A program made the translations under genes and the position numbers. A stretch of 64,000 nt of DNA, taken from the NCBI RefSeq assembly GCF_907164915.1, contig NC_061868.1, forward strand, positions 46,995,689 to 47,059,688, written 5' to 3'. Shown one piece after another: positions 24,100 to 35,508 of this stretch. The notes under the pieces are model-generated. The model had not been told where the DNA came from. It worked only from the letters and a program-made list of their open reading frames with translations, and did no database searches. The stretch is from Impatiens glandulifera (Eukaryota; Streptophyta; Magnoliopsida; Ericales; Balsaminaceae). The number at the start of each line of letters is the position of its first letter. The stretch's first letter is position 1.

Positions 24100-27000
24100 A
24101 TGGGAAGTGACAAGTCAAATGTTACTCCATCTGAAGGCGTCAACAGTGGCCCTTCAAGAGTGCGGCCACTGCATGGGTATAGTGCACAATGAATAAAATG
24201 ATTTTGTTTCTGTTCTTTTGGATTGTCATTGCATGTTTTACCACAACACTGGCACTTATTCCTTGAATGCTTGAACTAACTACTCAATTTGACTTAATCT
24301 CCTCGGAGTGTGATTTTCTTGAGTCCCAAGATAATGCAAATAGAATGTCTTCTTATTGAATTAAGTCAAGGTTTTGGTTTTGAGTGCCAAGATAATCCTG
24401 TACTATGCTCAGTAATTAAGTCAAGTTTAATTAAAATGTCTTCTTATTAAATTATGTAATCATCTACTATTAAGTGCATTCCATGGGTCTTACTTTCTAT
24501 AACTTTATACAAGAAACTTGTGTTTTCTAAAAGATGTCATACATTAGCTTTCTTCCTTGGTATATTTGTCTTCTGTGAGAAAATGGGTAGAGGAACAAAA
24601 ATTTATTCTTTTGAGCTGGTTCTTTAAGATCCTCATCTAACTGTACAAGAACATCTAATTGATTCTTCATTCCATGATTATTGTTAAATTAGTGTATTTT
24701 TTTTTCTTAGGAGGACTAGTGGTCCTGCAAGGCGTTCGACTAAGGGACAATGGACATCAGAGGAGGTAAATCATGATGGCTTATAAAATTTAGATAAGGA
24801 ATTTACGGGTTGAATACTTTTCTCTTGCTCAATGATGTTTCTTTCATCAGCTGCCTATTCTGTACTTGGTAGATATTATGCATACGTAGTTTATCTTTCC
24901 TTTCCATTAATTAGACATTCCTTTTGGACATAATGTTCTTGGCCTGAAAGTCCTTATGAGTCCAAAACATGATGTTGACTACAGACTTAACCGGAACCAG
25001 TTGGAGTACATAGGTCTCGTGGTTAGTTACACAGCAAGAAAGAACAATTGGAAAATTTATCTTCTATCCAAATCCTATGGTATCCTTGAAAAGGTCCTAA
25101 ATATATTAAAGAAAAACTGTAGTTCCATAGGATCCTGACCTCACCTATTTCAGGTTTCACAGTGTATCTTGCATCATTAAGAATTCATGATAATATGCTT
25201 TGGCTTGCTAGCATTTGGTATAGTGTTGATGATGAAGACTTATATGGCAGTGGGTAATGACTTGTCTCTGAGCAATAGAGTATATACACTCTCAGTGTAA
25301 TTTAATACTTCTTGATTCTCTCTATTTGTCCTTCGGTATATTTATTTATCATGGATACTGTAAATTCATATGTCCAGTTCATTCTATTGTAGTTGATGTG
25401 TCTATCAGTTATAGAAGGTTAATTAGCAGGATACTCAGTTGTACTTGTGTATCTTCTTGAAAAACTTTGAAGCTTATTTCATCTGCTAATATGTTTAAAG
25501 CTTTTGTTTATTTGTTTATTGAAATGGCATGGTAAATTTCACACAACGGATGTTTACTTACCTTGTATTGTAATTTGTTTTTTTATTGAAATTCCTAACA
25601 AGATGAATATATATTTTCATTCAGGATGAAGTTCTCAAGAATGCTGTTCAGCGATTTAAGGGGAAAAATTGGAAAAAGATAGGTAAATTTTTCTGATCAA
25701 GATATCTAAGAGGAAAAGGATAAGGAAACCTTAGAGGAGGCAACATGTTCCTCCATGTTTAATTTGTGCAAGATTTGCATCTAGTTCTTTATTATTATCG
25801 ATATGAGGTAGGCATGTTATGTTGCAGTTTCTTGAGTAAATGTGGCTTGCTATAAAATGAAGGGCTTGTAGTTTAAATTCTGGTGGCATGTATATTAGGA
25901 CTTGTAGAAACACTTATTTATTTAATTATTTATTCTTTCTATAGCTGAGTGTTTCAAGGATCGGACCGATGTTCAATGTCTGCATAGATGGCAAAAAGTC
26001 CTGAACCCAGAGCTAGTTAAAGGTCCTTGGTCCAAAGAGGTTTGTTGTTATATTCCCTTTATCCCACTTTACGTCCATAGTTAGCAAAAAAATTCCTATA
26101 TTTTTTTTGAATGCATGAAACTAGCATTACCCCCACAGCCATGACCTCCACTTCAAGGCGTTCACAAATTTTTTCAAGAACATTTAAGTTAATCATACCC
26201 TTAGCTCAAGTGGATAGAGTTAGGACTGTATCAAGGTAAAAAACACCTTGATTTGTGTGGGAGACCATGGCGGTGGGATACTTGGCCAAGGACAGGGAAT
26301 AAAGAATAAACCTTGGTCTGAAAAAAAAAACAAAAAAACATATAAGCAACTCATGCTTATAAACTTATAAAATTCCTAAACTTCAAATGAAATGACAACT
26401 AAGAAAATATTTGCCCGACCTTGGCAAGGGAACGGCTGAAGATAGTTGGTGCTTGTATTCACCCAAAAATGGTACAAAATGAGTAGGTTTGGTGTACTAT
26501 TTAAATTAAAATTTGGGTACATTATTATTCTGCCAACAAATTCATAGGAAGATGAGATTATTGTCGCGATGGTGGACCTTCACGGACCAAAAAAATGGTC
26601 CACAATTGCACAAAGTTTACCTGGGCGTATTGGGAAGCAATGCCGAGAAAGGTACGATTAGGGAAAAGTTCAATATGTGTTGCCTTGAAGATTTCTTCTA
26701 CACTTTGTCTTCGACATCGTCCTTTGCTTATAATGATTTGTCCTTGTATTTTTTTTCTTTCTTTCTTCACCCTCTCTTGTTTTCTGCAAATTGTTTAGGA
26801 ACGTTTCTTGCGTTCCACTCTCGATTTCAATAAAAAGTTGACCTTTTTTCAAAAAATATTGTCCTTGGATTTGTATTAGAAGTCAACTTGCATAATATAT
26901 CCACATGGGTGGTATTTGGTGAACATATATTACCTTCTAGCTATTGTTGATATACGAAGTATACATACAAATGATGCTAATAAGTAAGAATATTGATGTC

Positions 27001-30000
27001 AGTGAAATTAACTTGGAGGCCAAAGTTAGTTTGCAACTAAGACTGAGAATGGGGAGGAATTGGGTTGCTTTGAGCATTAGTTTGACAGTCAACTCATAAG
27101 TAGTCAATCATATTTTGGCATTATTTAAACTCTTTGCCAAATATGCATCATTTTGTTTCCTGTTGTCTAAGTAAACCATCCGGTTAAATGTTAATGGAAT
27201 AGGACTACTTTTGACTAACAGAGCAGTGTTGAACAGTTTTCTTTTTAATACATTTCACTGTTATGTGTATTTTCCATATATTCACAACAAATAACTTCTG
27301 TATAGGGCATAATCAACTCAATCCAAGTATTAACAAGGAGACATGGACTCAAACAGAAGAATTATATGCCTTCTAGCTATTGTTGATATATGAAGTATAC
27401 ATACAAATGATACTAAGAAGTTAGAATATTTGCCGCCAGTGAAAATTAACTTGGTGGCCAAAGTTAGTTTGCAACTAAGATTGAGAATGAGGAGGAATTG
27501 GGTTGCTTTGAGTAGCAGTTTTACAGTCAACTCATAAGTAGTCAGTCATATTTTGGTATTATTTAAACTTTTTGCCTATTGTGCATCATTTTTTGTCCTT
27601 TTGTCTAAGTAAACCTTCTGGTTTAGTGTTTATGGAATAGGACTATTTTTTACTAGCAGAGCAGTGATGAACAGTTTTCTTCTTAGTACATATCTCTGTT
27701 ATGTGAAATTCTCCCTGTTTTTATACATGTGTTCCATATATATTCACAACAAATAACTTCTGTATAGGTGGCATAATCATCTCAATCCAAGTATTAACAA
27801 GGAGGCATGGACTCAAGAAGAAGAATTGAGCCTAATTCAAGCACACCAAATTTATGGGAATAAGTGGGCTGAGCTGACAAAGCATTTACCAGGAAGGTAT
27901 GCTTACAATTTTACAAATAAGTTTATGTAACATTTTCTGATGTTTCAACAATGTAGAGCTATGCATACTTGCAGTACCTCTTTCTCTTTGTTCTAGCTTG
28001 CTTTAACATTTTCTTATGTTTCAAAAAAATATTTCTATTCTAAATGGTCATCTTTCTTTATTGTTTCATGTTGAAATTTCTTCTTCTTCACTATTATCAT
28101 GGTTTCTACTACTTGGCTTGTATTTGTAGGACGGACAACGCAATTAAAAATCATTGGAATAGTTCTGTTAAAAAGAAGCTGGACACATATATGGCCTCAG
28201 GCTTACTTGCACAATTTCAAGGCTTGCCTCATGTCACTAACCCCAACCGCCCAATACCTTCATCTTCTTCAACTATGCAACAAAGCAGTGGAGATGATAC
28301 TGTTCATAGAGATGTAATAGAAGGAGATGAAATCTCAGAATGTAGTCAAGGATCTACTATTGTTGGTTCTTCTCATCCTGAAAGTGCTATGTCCAATGCG
28401 CTGTTGCTTAAAAGGGATGAATACCAATTGAAAGAAGAGATGGTCCATTCCAATGACCCAAACCAAAGCACAGCATCATTTTCTGAGCAATACCAACCAT
28501 CACTTCATGAAGTTGCTCTTATCATGGAAGCAGTAGATTGGGAAACTTGCGAAAATAAAGACTGGCAGATTGATTTAGATGAGTTGCCAAATATATCTTC
28601 ATTGAACTTAGGGCAAGCTTCATCATCTGCATTATTGATGCATCCAACAGCTGAAAATAGGACCAATGACTTGCCTTTTCCATTAGAAACTTGTGTTGGT
28701 ACAGATACAATGCCTTCTGTGGGACATGAAAATTCTGAGCACTTGTTGAGATGTGAAGATGGCGGCTGCCTCTCGGTATCTTTCCCTGAGACGAAGATGC
28801 AAACAAACATTTCCTCCATAGATACCCATCCTAATGCATCTTCAGATGTAATGCTATATCAGCAACTTAACTGTCAGAACCCTCAAATTGTAGGATCTAT
28901 GCCTTCTGCATCTTCTTGTCCATCTAGCTCTGAATCTTTCGGTGTGCCTTTGTTAGTTCCTTGTTTTGATGATGCCCCTTTCTTTGATGGAGGACTTCAG
29001 CAGTTTGATGGCCTTTCACATGGAAATCATGGGGAAGAAATCATGTCATGTCCAACTGGTAGTTTAGTCTACACCAATGATTCCATCAATTCTCCTGCTA
29101 ATGGTGCAGGCAATTCATCTGTTCAAGATTTTTCATATCATCAGAACGGCTCATTCAGACTAGTTCCTGACAGTGATTATACTTTAACACCCGCTGATGC
29201 ATCTTCTTTGTCAGAATACCCAACCATGAAAATGGAGCAACAAGGTGCAGGAGGCAATTACATGAAGAGCCTCCAGCCAGATAAAGGAGGTTTATTTTAT
29301 GAACCTCCTCGTTTTCCAAGTTTGGACATTCCTTTTGTGAGTTGCGATCTTATACAGACTGGTATTGATTCACTGCAAGAGTATAGCCCACTTGGCATCA
29401 GACAACTGATGATGTCATCCATGAACTGCCTTACACCATTTAGATTGTGGGATTCACCATCCAGAGATGATAGTCCAGATGCTGTTCTTAAAAGTGCAGC
29501 CAAAACTTTCTCTTGCACACCATCTATACTGAAAAAACGAACGCGTGATTTGATATCACCTATATCAGAAAATAGATGCGAGAAAAAACTCGAAAGTTTC
29601 CTGAATCATGAGTCACTTTCAAGCATAGCCAGAGACCTCTCTCGTTTAGATGTTATTATTGACTCATCAGGGAATTATAGGCCGTTGGTTTTGTCTCCAT
29701 CAATAAACAAGAGAGGACAGTCGAAGGATACTACTGAAAACAAAGAAAATCTCCATCATGCTCCTCAAATGGGTAAAGAAGAGATTGAAGCTACTGGTGT
29801 GACTGCAGAGAAGAAGGTAAACAAAATGCATGTGATTATCCAATTTTATGTATTACATATCTTCCAGTTCTTTCCGTACTTTTTTTTTTCCTTTTCTGTG
29901 TAATATCTAGTTGTTTTTTGTATGTGGTGCTTAATCTTCAAGTATCTACTTGTATCATGTTTCGGTGTCCAATTTTTACCAATGAAATTGAATTAATGGA

Positions 30001-31890
30001 ACTAAGGAAACTTCTTACTTTATCAGATGCAACTGCCAGCTGGTGTCCTGACTGAGCAGCATACAAACAATAAAGCTTCCAAAGAAGGTGAACCAATTAC
30101 TGACGCAGAGGATACTCCACACATCATTGCTTCTTTGAACGAATTACATGATGCTCCCAAAAGCTCCCTAAGGATTACAGCAAACGAAGATAAGAACATG
30201 TAAGAGTCAGAAAATTCAATTTACTTGTCATTTAAATGCGGTGTTTCTTGATATTTACTTCAAGAAGAAAAATCCTCCCAATTAATTAAAACTGTTAGGA
30301 GTCTAATAATGGATTCCATGTTATTTAAGTTGGGCTTGTTTTATTTGTGAAGATAGTTTTACTTTTGTTGCATGACTTCATTACCTGAAAATCATTGATG
30401 AAAACAGGTAATAAAATGCCCTATCATTTTGATATAAAATGTAAATTTGAAGAGTCTTTCACATTTCAAAGTTACTACTAGTCTTCTCATCATACCTATG
30501 GCTCTCAATGCTTTGAACTGTCATATCTGATTAAACTGGATGATTTTCTTATTGCTTTGACAACAGATTTAGTGAAACACCTTTCAAATTAAGTATTGAT
30601 TCTCCATCTGCTTGGAAATCTCCTTGGTTCATTAACACTTTTGTGCCAGGCCCAAGAGTTGACACAGATATTACAATTGAGGTATCGCATTTTTTTGTGC
30701 GTTTAATCAGAATATAGTTTTTCTTTTTATATATTTATATGAATCTTCTTTTGCTTTTCTTTCTCCCTGGTCATAATTATTCTACAGGATATAGGATATT
30801 TTGTGAGCCCTGGGGAGAGGAGTTATGATGCCATTGGACTAATGAAACAACTGAGTGAGCATACTGCATCCGCATTTGCTGATGCCCAAGAAGTCCTTGG
30901 AGATGAGACTCCTGAATCAATTTTGAAGGAGAGGATGTCTATTGACTCAGATCGTGAGAATAATTGCATGGTATGTATGAATCAGTAATTTTACATATGT
31001 TCAAGAATGTAGGATTGATTATAGGAAAGAAGCTTATTTTGCTTACTTAAATTGTTTTGTTTCTTCATCTTGTGTCGGGCTCAATTTCTTCCTTAACTTC
31101 CAAAAATAGCTTAAATTACACCTAGTTGTAATATATTTTTTGTTAAGTTCTTGCTATACACTACAGGAGAAAAAAAATGATTTTGTCTAGAGATGATTTA
31201 TAAACTTAATGAACTAACAAAAAAACGAGCTGACTGGGGACTGGGGAGTGATATCAGCTAATTTATAAAATTGAGCAAGCAAAACGAGCTGAGGTTAAGT
31301 TCAGGAAACAAAATGAGTCTGTTGTGCAAGTTTAGTAAGCAAAACGAGCTTGTTTCCTTGATTAACATGAAGAAAAAGAAGAGTACCATGCCTTACATTT
31401 CAAAAGCAATATAATTTTTTTTTTGTATAATTGTCTTTCTCTTATAGTTTGACAAATCTATTCTTAATTTTAGTCCTATAATCAATCATCTGTCAACTGC
31501 ATCCACTACAGATCAATTAGCTTATTTTGAATCATTTTAGGGTATATCTTCAAGTGTTCAATGTTTAGGCCTTAGTATATCTTAATTTTAGTTCTAGAAC
31601 TGCCTATAAGGAGGAAAATTACAAATCAATCTCCTTAATAATCTACCGAATGATATTTGTTATTTTGTGGTCTTAGATAATTTCATTGTATTGTGATTGA
31701 ATTTTTGTCTTACAATTAGCTCTTATTTCTAAAACATTTGCAGTTGGAAAGACGTGTACTGGATTTTAGTGAATGTGGGACGCCTGGAAAGCGAAAAGAA
31801 AGCCAACGACGTGTACTACATCCATCTTCTGCTGCTTCTACAAGCTTCTCTTGTAGTCCAACTTCTTACCTCCTCAAGTCTTACAGGTAG
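24100..31890 (+). CDS. MYB3R: R1R2R3-MYB transcription factor (MYB3R, A-type)
   Basis: Eleven exons: 24100-24176, 24711-24765, 25625-25682, 25945-26039, 26548-26651, 27768-27896, 28130-29816, 30027-30199, 30567-30681, 30788-30970, 31744-31890; 940 aa. Three MYB repeats at about residues 37-87, 88-139 and 140-190 carry the regular Trp ladder (W40, W60, W79; W94, W112, W131; W144, W163, W182), with QCRERWHNHLNP in R2 and TDNAIKNHWNSS in R3. The long C-terminal region holds the block typical of activator-type MYB3R proteins (AWKSPWFINTFVPGPR, then IEDIGYFVSPGERSYDA). These proteins bind MSA elements (AACGG core) in G2/M genes such as B-type cyclins. Length fits MYB3R4 (about 960 aa). At least one leader intron precedes the ATG, with the leader exon near 22990-23145. 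Intron 4 holds a SINE-like element and intron 5 a tandem duplication with a dead copy of exon 6. Confidence 0.95.
26189..26336 (+). mobile_element. SINE-like element in MYB3R intron 4
   Basis: A tRNA-like head has an A-box match (TTAGCTCAAGTGGATAGAG, about 26200-26218), then a unique body and a 3' A-rich tail (about 26320-26336). It is flanked by near-identical 10-mers, AACATTTAAG (26179-26188) and AACATATAAG (26337-26346), as expected for target-site duplications. The B-box is degenerate, so family assignment is uncertain. Confidence 0.5.
26933..27831 (+). repeat. Tandem duplication spanning the end of intron 5 and the start of exon 6
   Basis: Unit 1 (26933-27368) and unit 2 (27369-about 27831) are clearly alignable throughout, differing by scattered substitutions and small indels. 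Shared landmarks are CCTTCTAGCTATTGTTGATA, GCCAAAGTTAGTTTGCAACT, CAACTCATAAGTAGTCA, ACAAATAACTTCTGTATAGG and the first roughly 65 bp of exon 6. The junction lies at a short shared word (GAAGAATT..GCC). Confidence 0.93.
27307..27368 (+). pseudogene. Decayed copy of the start of MYB3R exon 6
   Basis: This matches 27771-27831, the start of the exon coding the R2 end and R3 start, including CTCAATCCAAGTATTAACAA. It has lost the TG of the first Trp codon right after the acceptor-like TATAG, so splicing into it would shift frame and meet TAA at once. It also has further substitutions and no donor of its own. It is therefore a pseudo-exon, not a usable alternative. Confidence 0.88.
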
Positions 31891-33240
31891 CTCTTTTTGG
31901 TTCTTAAAAGGAACGGTTCACTCTCCTACTGCCTGCCTGTCTGTCTGAATCCATCCCCTTGTAAAATTTCAAATACCAAAAGGGGATGATGATCTGTTTT
32001 ATCCTAAATTTATCCTATAATACTTACTTGCCTACCCTACAAAGAAAAGACCTAGCTGCCGTATGAATCATGATGATTCATTATTATTGTGTGTATATTT
32101 TGCCGACATCTGATATATATTATATGTATTGTATAAGAAGAGTTGAATGTAGACTATCTTTGGTTTGGGACATGTATATTTATTTTGTTTTGTACAAGGA
32201 AACTTGAATTGTAAACCTTGTGAGAAAGATACTAAAAGATGTATGGTTTTTAGCTGAAGTTCAGGTCTGGGTTATCATTTATGGGGGCGCGTCTGGATGA
32301 AAAACGTTTTGTGCTTATTTGGAGGTGGAATTTATAAGACTGGTTACGGAATTAAACCCTCTTTAATAGTTCTCCTGATCAATATTCATTGAAATTTTGA
32401 GAGTAGTTACAAATGCTATCTCATCAATTAGGATACTTTTTGTATTGGAGTGCTGGATCTATTGGAAAACTCTGCTGCATGTCGTCGTGAAACAAATATG
32501 AAACTTCCCAAATAATGTCGATGGATTGAAAGAAGAATCGGACGAAGATACTCCTTTCTTCCATTATGGTTTTTATTTGAACACTCTTTTAAACCTATTT
32601 GAACTTTGTAATGGCTCTAATTTATCTTATTCAACAAACATTTTGAAAACATATGTTTGGATGACATACATCTATTGCATTAAAGTGGTCATCCAATTAT
32701 TCTAATCAGTTGATAAAACAACTGAATTATTTTGTTACTTTTTGGAAAACAGGAAATCACAAGGAAATAATGATCAACATACAGGTAATATTTTAATTTA
32801 TTTTAATCATATCATTAACTCGCTATTTCTTTTTTTTTTTTTATCATCATCATAAATGGAGTTTTGTTTGCTCGAGTGTCACCTCTAGAGTTTATTAATT
32901 TTTATTTGATTATGGTTCAAATTTCAACAAAAAAACAATCTTTTTAATTAAAAAAAATTATTTTTTAACTAAAATTATGGTCGCCCAATTTTTGGAGCCT
33001 AACTAACAATTAATGTCGTATATATGAACTTATTTGTACAAAGGATTAAAGAAATATTCTTTTGATTTTATTACCTAACTTTATCAGAGTCTCTTATGTA
33101 ACACTTTATTGGATGGTTTTTAATAAATTGTTACTTTTTATGAGTAAAAAATAAAGTATTTGATTATTATATATTAATTAATAATGACACCAAAATATAT
33201 AATTAATAATATTGATGGATTAATCAAATCATATTATATA
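31891..33240. other. MYB3R 3' flank and spacer
   Basis: 3' UTR of MYB3R probably to about 32260, then AT-rich spacer towards the convergent tetraspanin-like gene. No further gene recognised. Confidence 0.5.
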
Positions 33241-34282
33241 TCAATTCTCTTCCAATTGTGTGAGATCAATAATGGGTCTTGAATTGTAATCCAAGAAAGA
33301 TTGATGAATATCTATTGGATTCGACACTTCGTAACAAATCATACCATCGGCTCCCACAGTCCACAGAATGATCGCAAGCACGACAATGGCGCTCTACAAG
33401 AGAAACACCCGAAAACAAAAAAAAAGTTTGATAATCAGTTAAATGGTTAAATCTATCATTTTATTTGCGATCAAAATATATACCTGAGCTGCTAAGACGA
33501 AGATAGTCATGTATCGACAAATTGTTAAATGAAAGAAAATGAATATCTTGAATTGCTTGTGTTGATCATCTATGTACTCCACTATTTTCTACAACAAATT
33601 GAAAATATTGATATTTAATTAGTATTAGTATAAATATTAAGAAATTTAAAGTATTATTAATATTTAATTATACCATTTCCCAATTAATCTTGAAATATAT
33701 AGTGACAATGATGGCAGCTTGGATTGAGAGAAGACAAACCATCAATAAAATGTACTTCAAAACAAAAACAAAAATAAAAATTGTTAAAGAGAATTCATTT
33801 AATCAAAATATAATATAATTGGTTAAAGAAAGAGTATTTGTTGAAGGATGATACAATGGCAAGAATGTACTTGGTCAAGTAGTGAGCAACTATGTAGCCT
33901 GAGAGAGTAATCAAGCACACTGATATTCCAACTCCTAGACAAACCAGGATGAACCTTAAACAAACAAACCCAGATCAAGAAACAAACCCAGATCAAGAAT
34001 TCAAGTTAAACCCATATCAAGAATTCAGTTTAAAGTTAAACCCAGATCAAGAATTCAGTTTAAAGTTAAACCCAGATCAGGAATTCAAGTTTAGAGAGTA
34101 GTTATGGGGATTTACCAGGGCTTTGGAAGAGATGAAGGCGAAGGGATATGAAGAAGAAAATTGAACCAAATCTTGAGCAGCCAAAGAGAATAGATGATCA
34201 TTATAGCTCCAAACACGTTTACTAATACATTTACACTTCTCATAGTATTGTATATGTACCATTTGTTGATACAATAACCCAT
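33241..34282 (-). CDS. Small tetraspanin-like four-helix membrane protein
   Basis: Built from five short exons: 34116-34282, 33855-33954, 33674-33754, 33484-33588, 33241-33393; 606 nt, 201 aa. The first helix (VLVNVFGAIMIIYSLWLLK), then PWFILVCLGVGISVCLITLS with a GYIVAHY end, a third helix (YILLMVCLLSIQAAIIVTIYF), the KINWE motif followed by a short extracellular loop (FKIFIFFHLTICRYM), and a fourth helix (SAIVVLAIILWTVGAD). This order and the N-W-E motif resemble plant TET18/19 (TOM2A-like) tetraspanins, which organise membrane microdomains. The copy is divergent: the usual paired Cys after the second helix are absent and the exposed loop is short. Exon 2 uses an AAG acceptor. It could be a diverging or failing paralogue, though every frame is open. 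Confidence 0.78.
33966..34092. repeat. 30-bp minisatellite in intron 1 of the tetraspanin-like gene
   Basis: About four copies, some shortened, of a 30-bp unit beginning CCCAGATCAAGAATTCAGTT. It occupies most of the 161-bp intron, so copy-number change would directly alter intron length. Confidence 0.9.
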
Positions 34283-35508
34283 CTTTCTTATTGATCGTGA
34301 TCAAATTAATCGCAATTCTTCTTGATGTTTAATTTCTATTCCTCTAAATATACCCACTTGAGTGAAGAAAGAAAGAAAGAAGGGTAAGTTGGCATCACAT
34401 TTCTTTGAATGTTAGGTTTAAATATAATTCATTATCATCAACAACAGCCGTACCTACTTATTAGCCACGCAATATTAAATTCCAAAGAACATGTATCTAT
34501 CCATTTATAAAACATGTCAACACTACTAATGACTAATCAAATTAAATAAATATATAATATTGACCACGGAATGAAAAGTCATTTTCTCATTATTTTCTAT
34601 ATTTTAAAAAATATTTTGATTCAATTTATTATATCTTTGTAATTTTCTTCTTCAATTATATGATTTTTTTAATTATTTGAGTTGTTGATGTGAATTGTTA
34701 TGTGCTTCAACTTTTATAATCTCAATTATTTATATTCATTTTGTATATTGATGATCCTTTTTAGAGTAATTATTAGAATGGATTTTTATTTGAAAACAGC
34801 TTATCTTCCAACAATTTATATGACTATCTTGGTTTATTTATAAATTATTTAACATCTAAATTTTAATTTAATTTTTTAAAATTATTTTATAATATATACA
34901 AATGAATTTTGTAGATTAAAATTTTTAAGAATAAACACATTAAAATGAATAAATTTTAATATAAAATTTTAATTAAATATTTAATAAAAATATTTGATAA
35001 CATTTGAGTAGTAATGTTTTTATATTTTTTATTTTAAAAATCATATAGAAAGATAATTTATCATATTAATATTTTTTAAATATAATAAAAACAATACCCT
35101 CACGGATGTTAGAAATATATTGACATTCTCAATCACTACGTTGTATAAGTATTTATTTAAACATAATAGACATATATAATCTTAAATTAAGAGCATATTA
35201 ATTAATAATGTTTATAAAAAAAATGGTCTGCCCTCAGATCTAGAGAAAGATAAATAAAAATCCAATATATGTTTGATATCCAAAAATAATAAAAATAACA
35301 ACCAACTGATTCTTCAATAAAACCAAGAAAGATGTATCAGTATAAGAACTTCTCACAAAGCAAGGATCAACTACCTTTACCCATATCAGAATATCAATCC
35401 AGCTTTATTCTGTCCAAATCCGTCATTACACCCTCAAGCTGCCATCCAAAAATCAAAGTTATATATAATTTAATCGCTATTATGAAAACAACCAAATTTA
35501 GTTTCGAA
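34283..35508. other. AT-rich spacer
   Basis: Promoter side of the tetraspanin-like gene and 3' flank of eIF3l. Nothing else is recognised. Confidence 0.5.

Noticed and set aside
26513..26833. 106-aa plus-strand ORF and overlapping ORFs around MYB3R exon 5
   Set aside because: Out of frame with the MYB exon and running into the intron.
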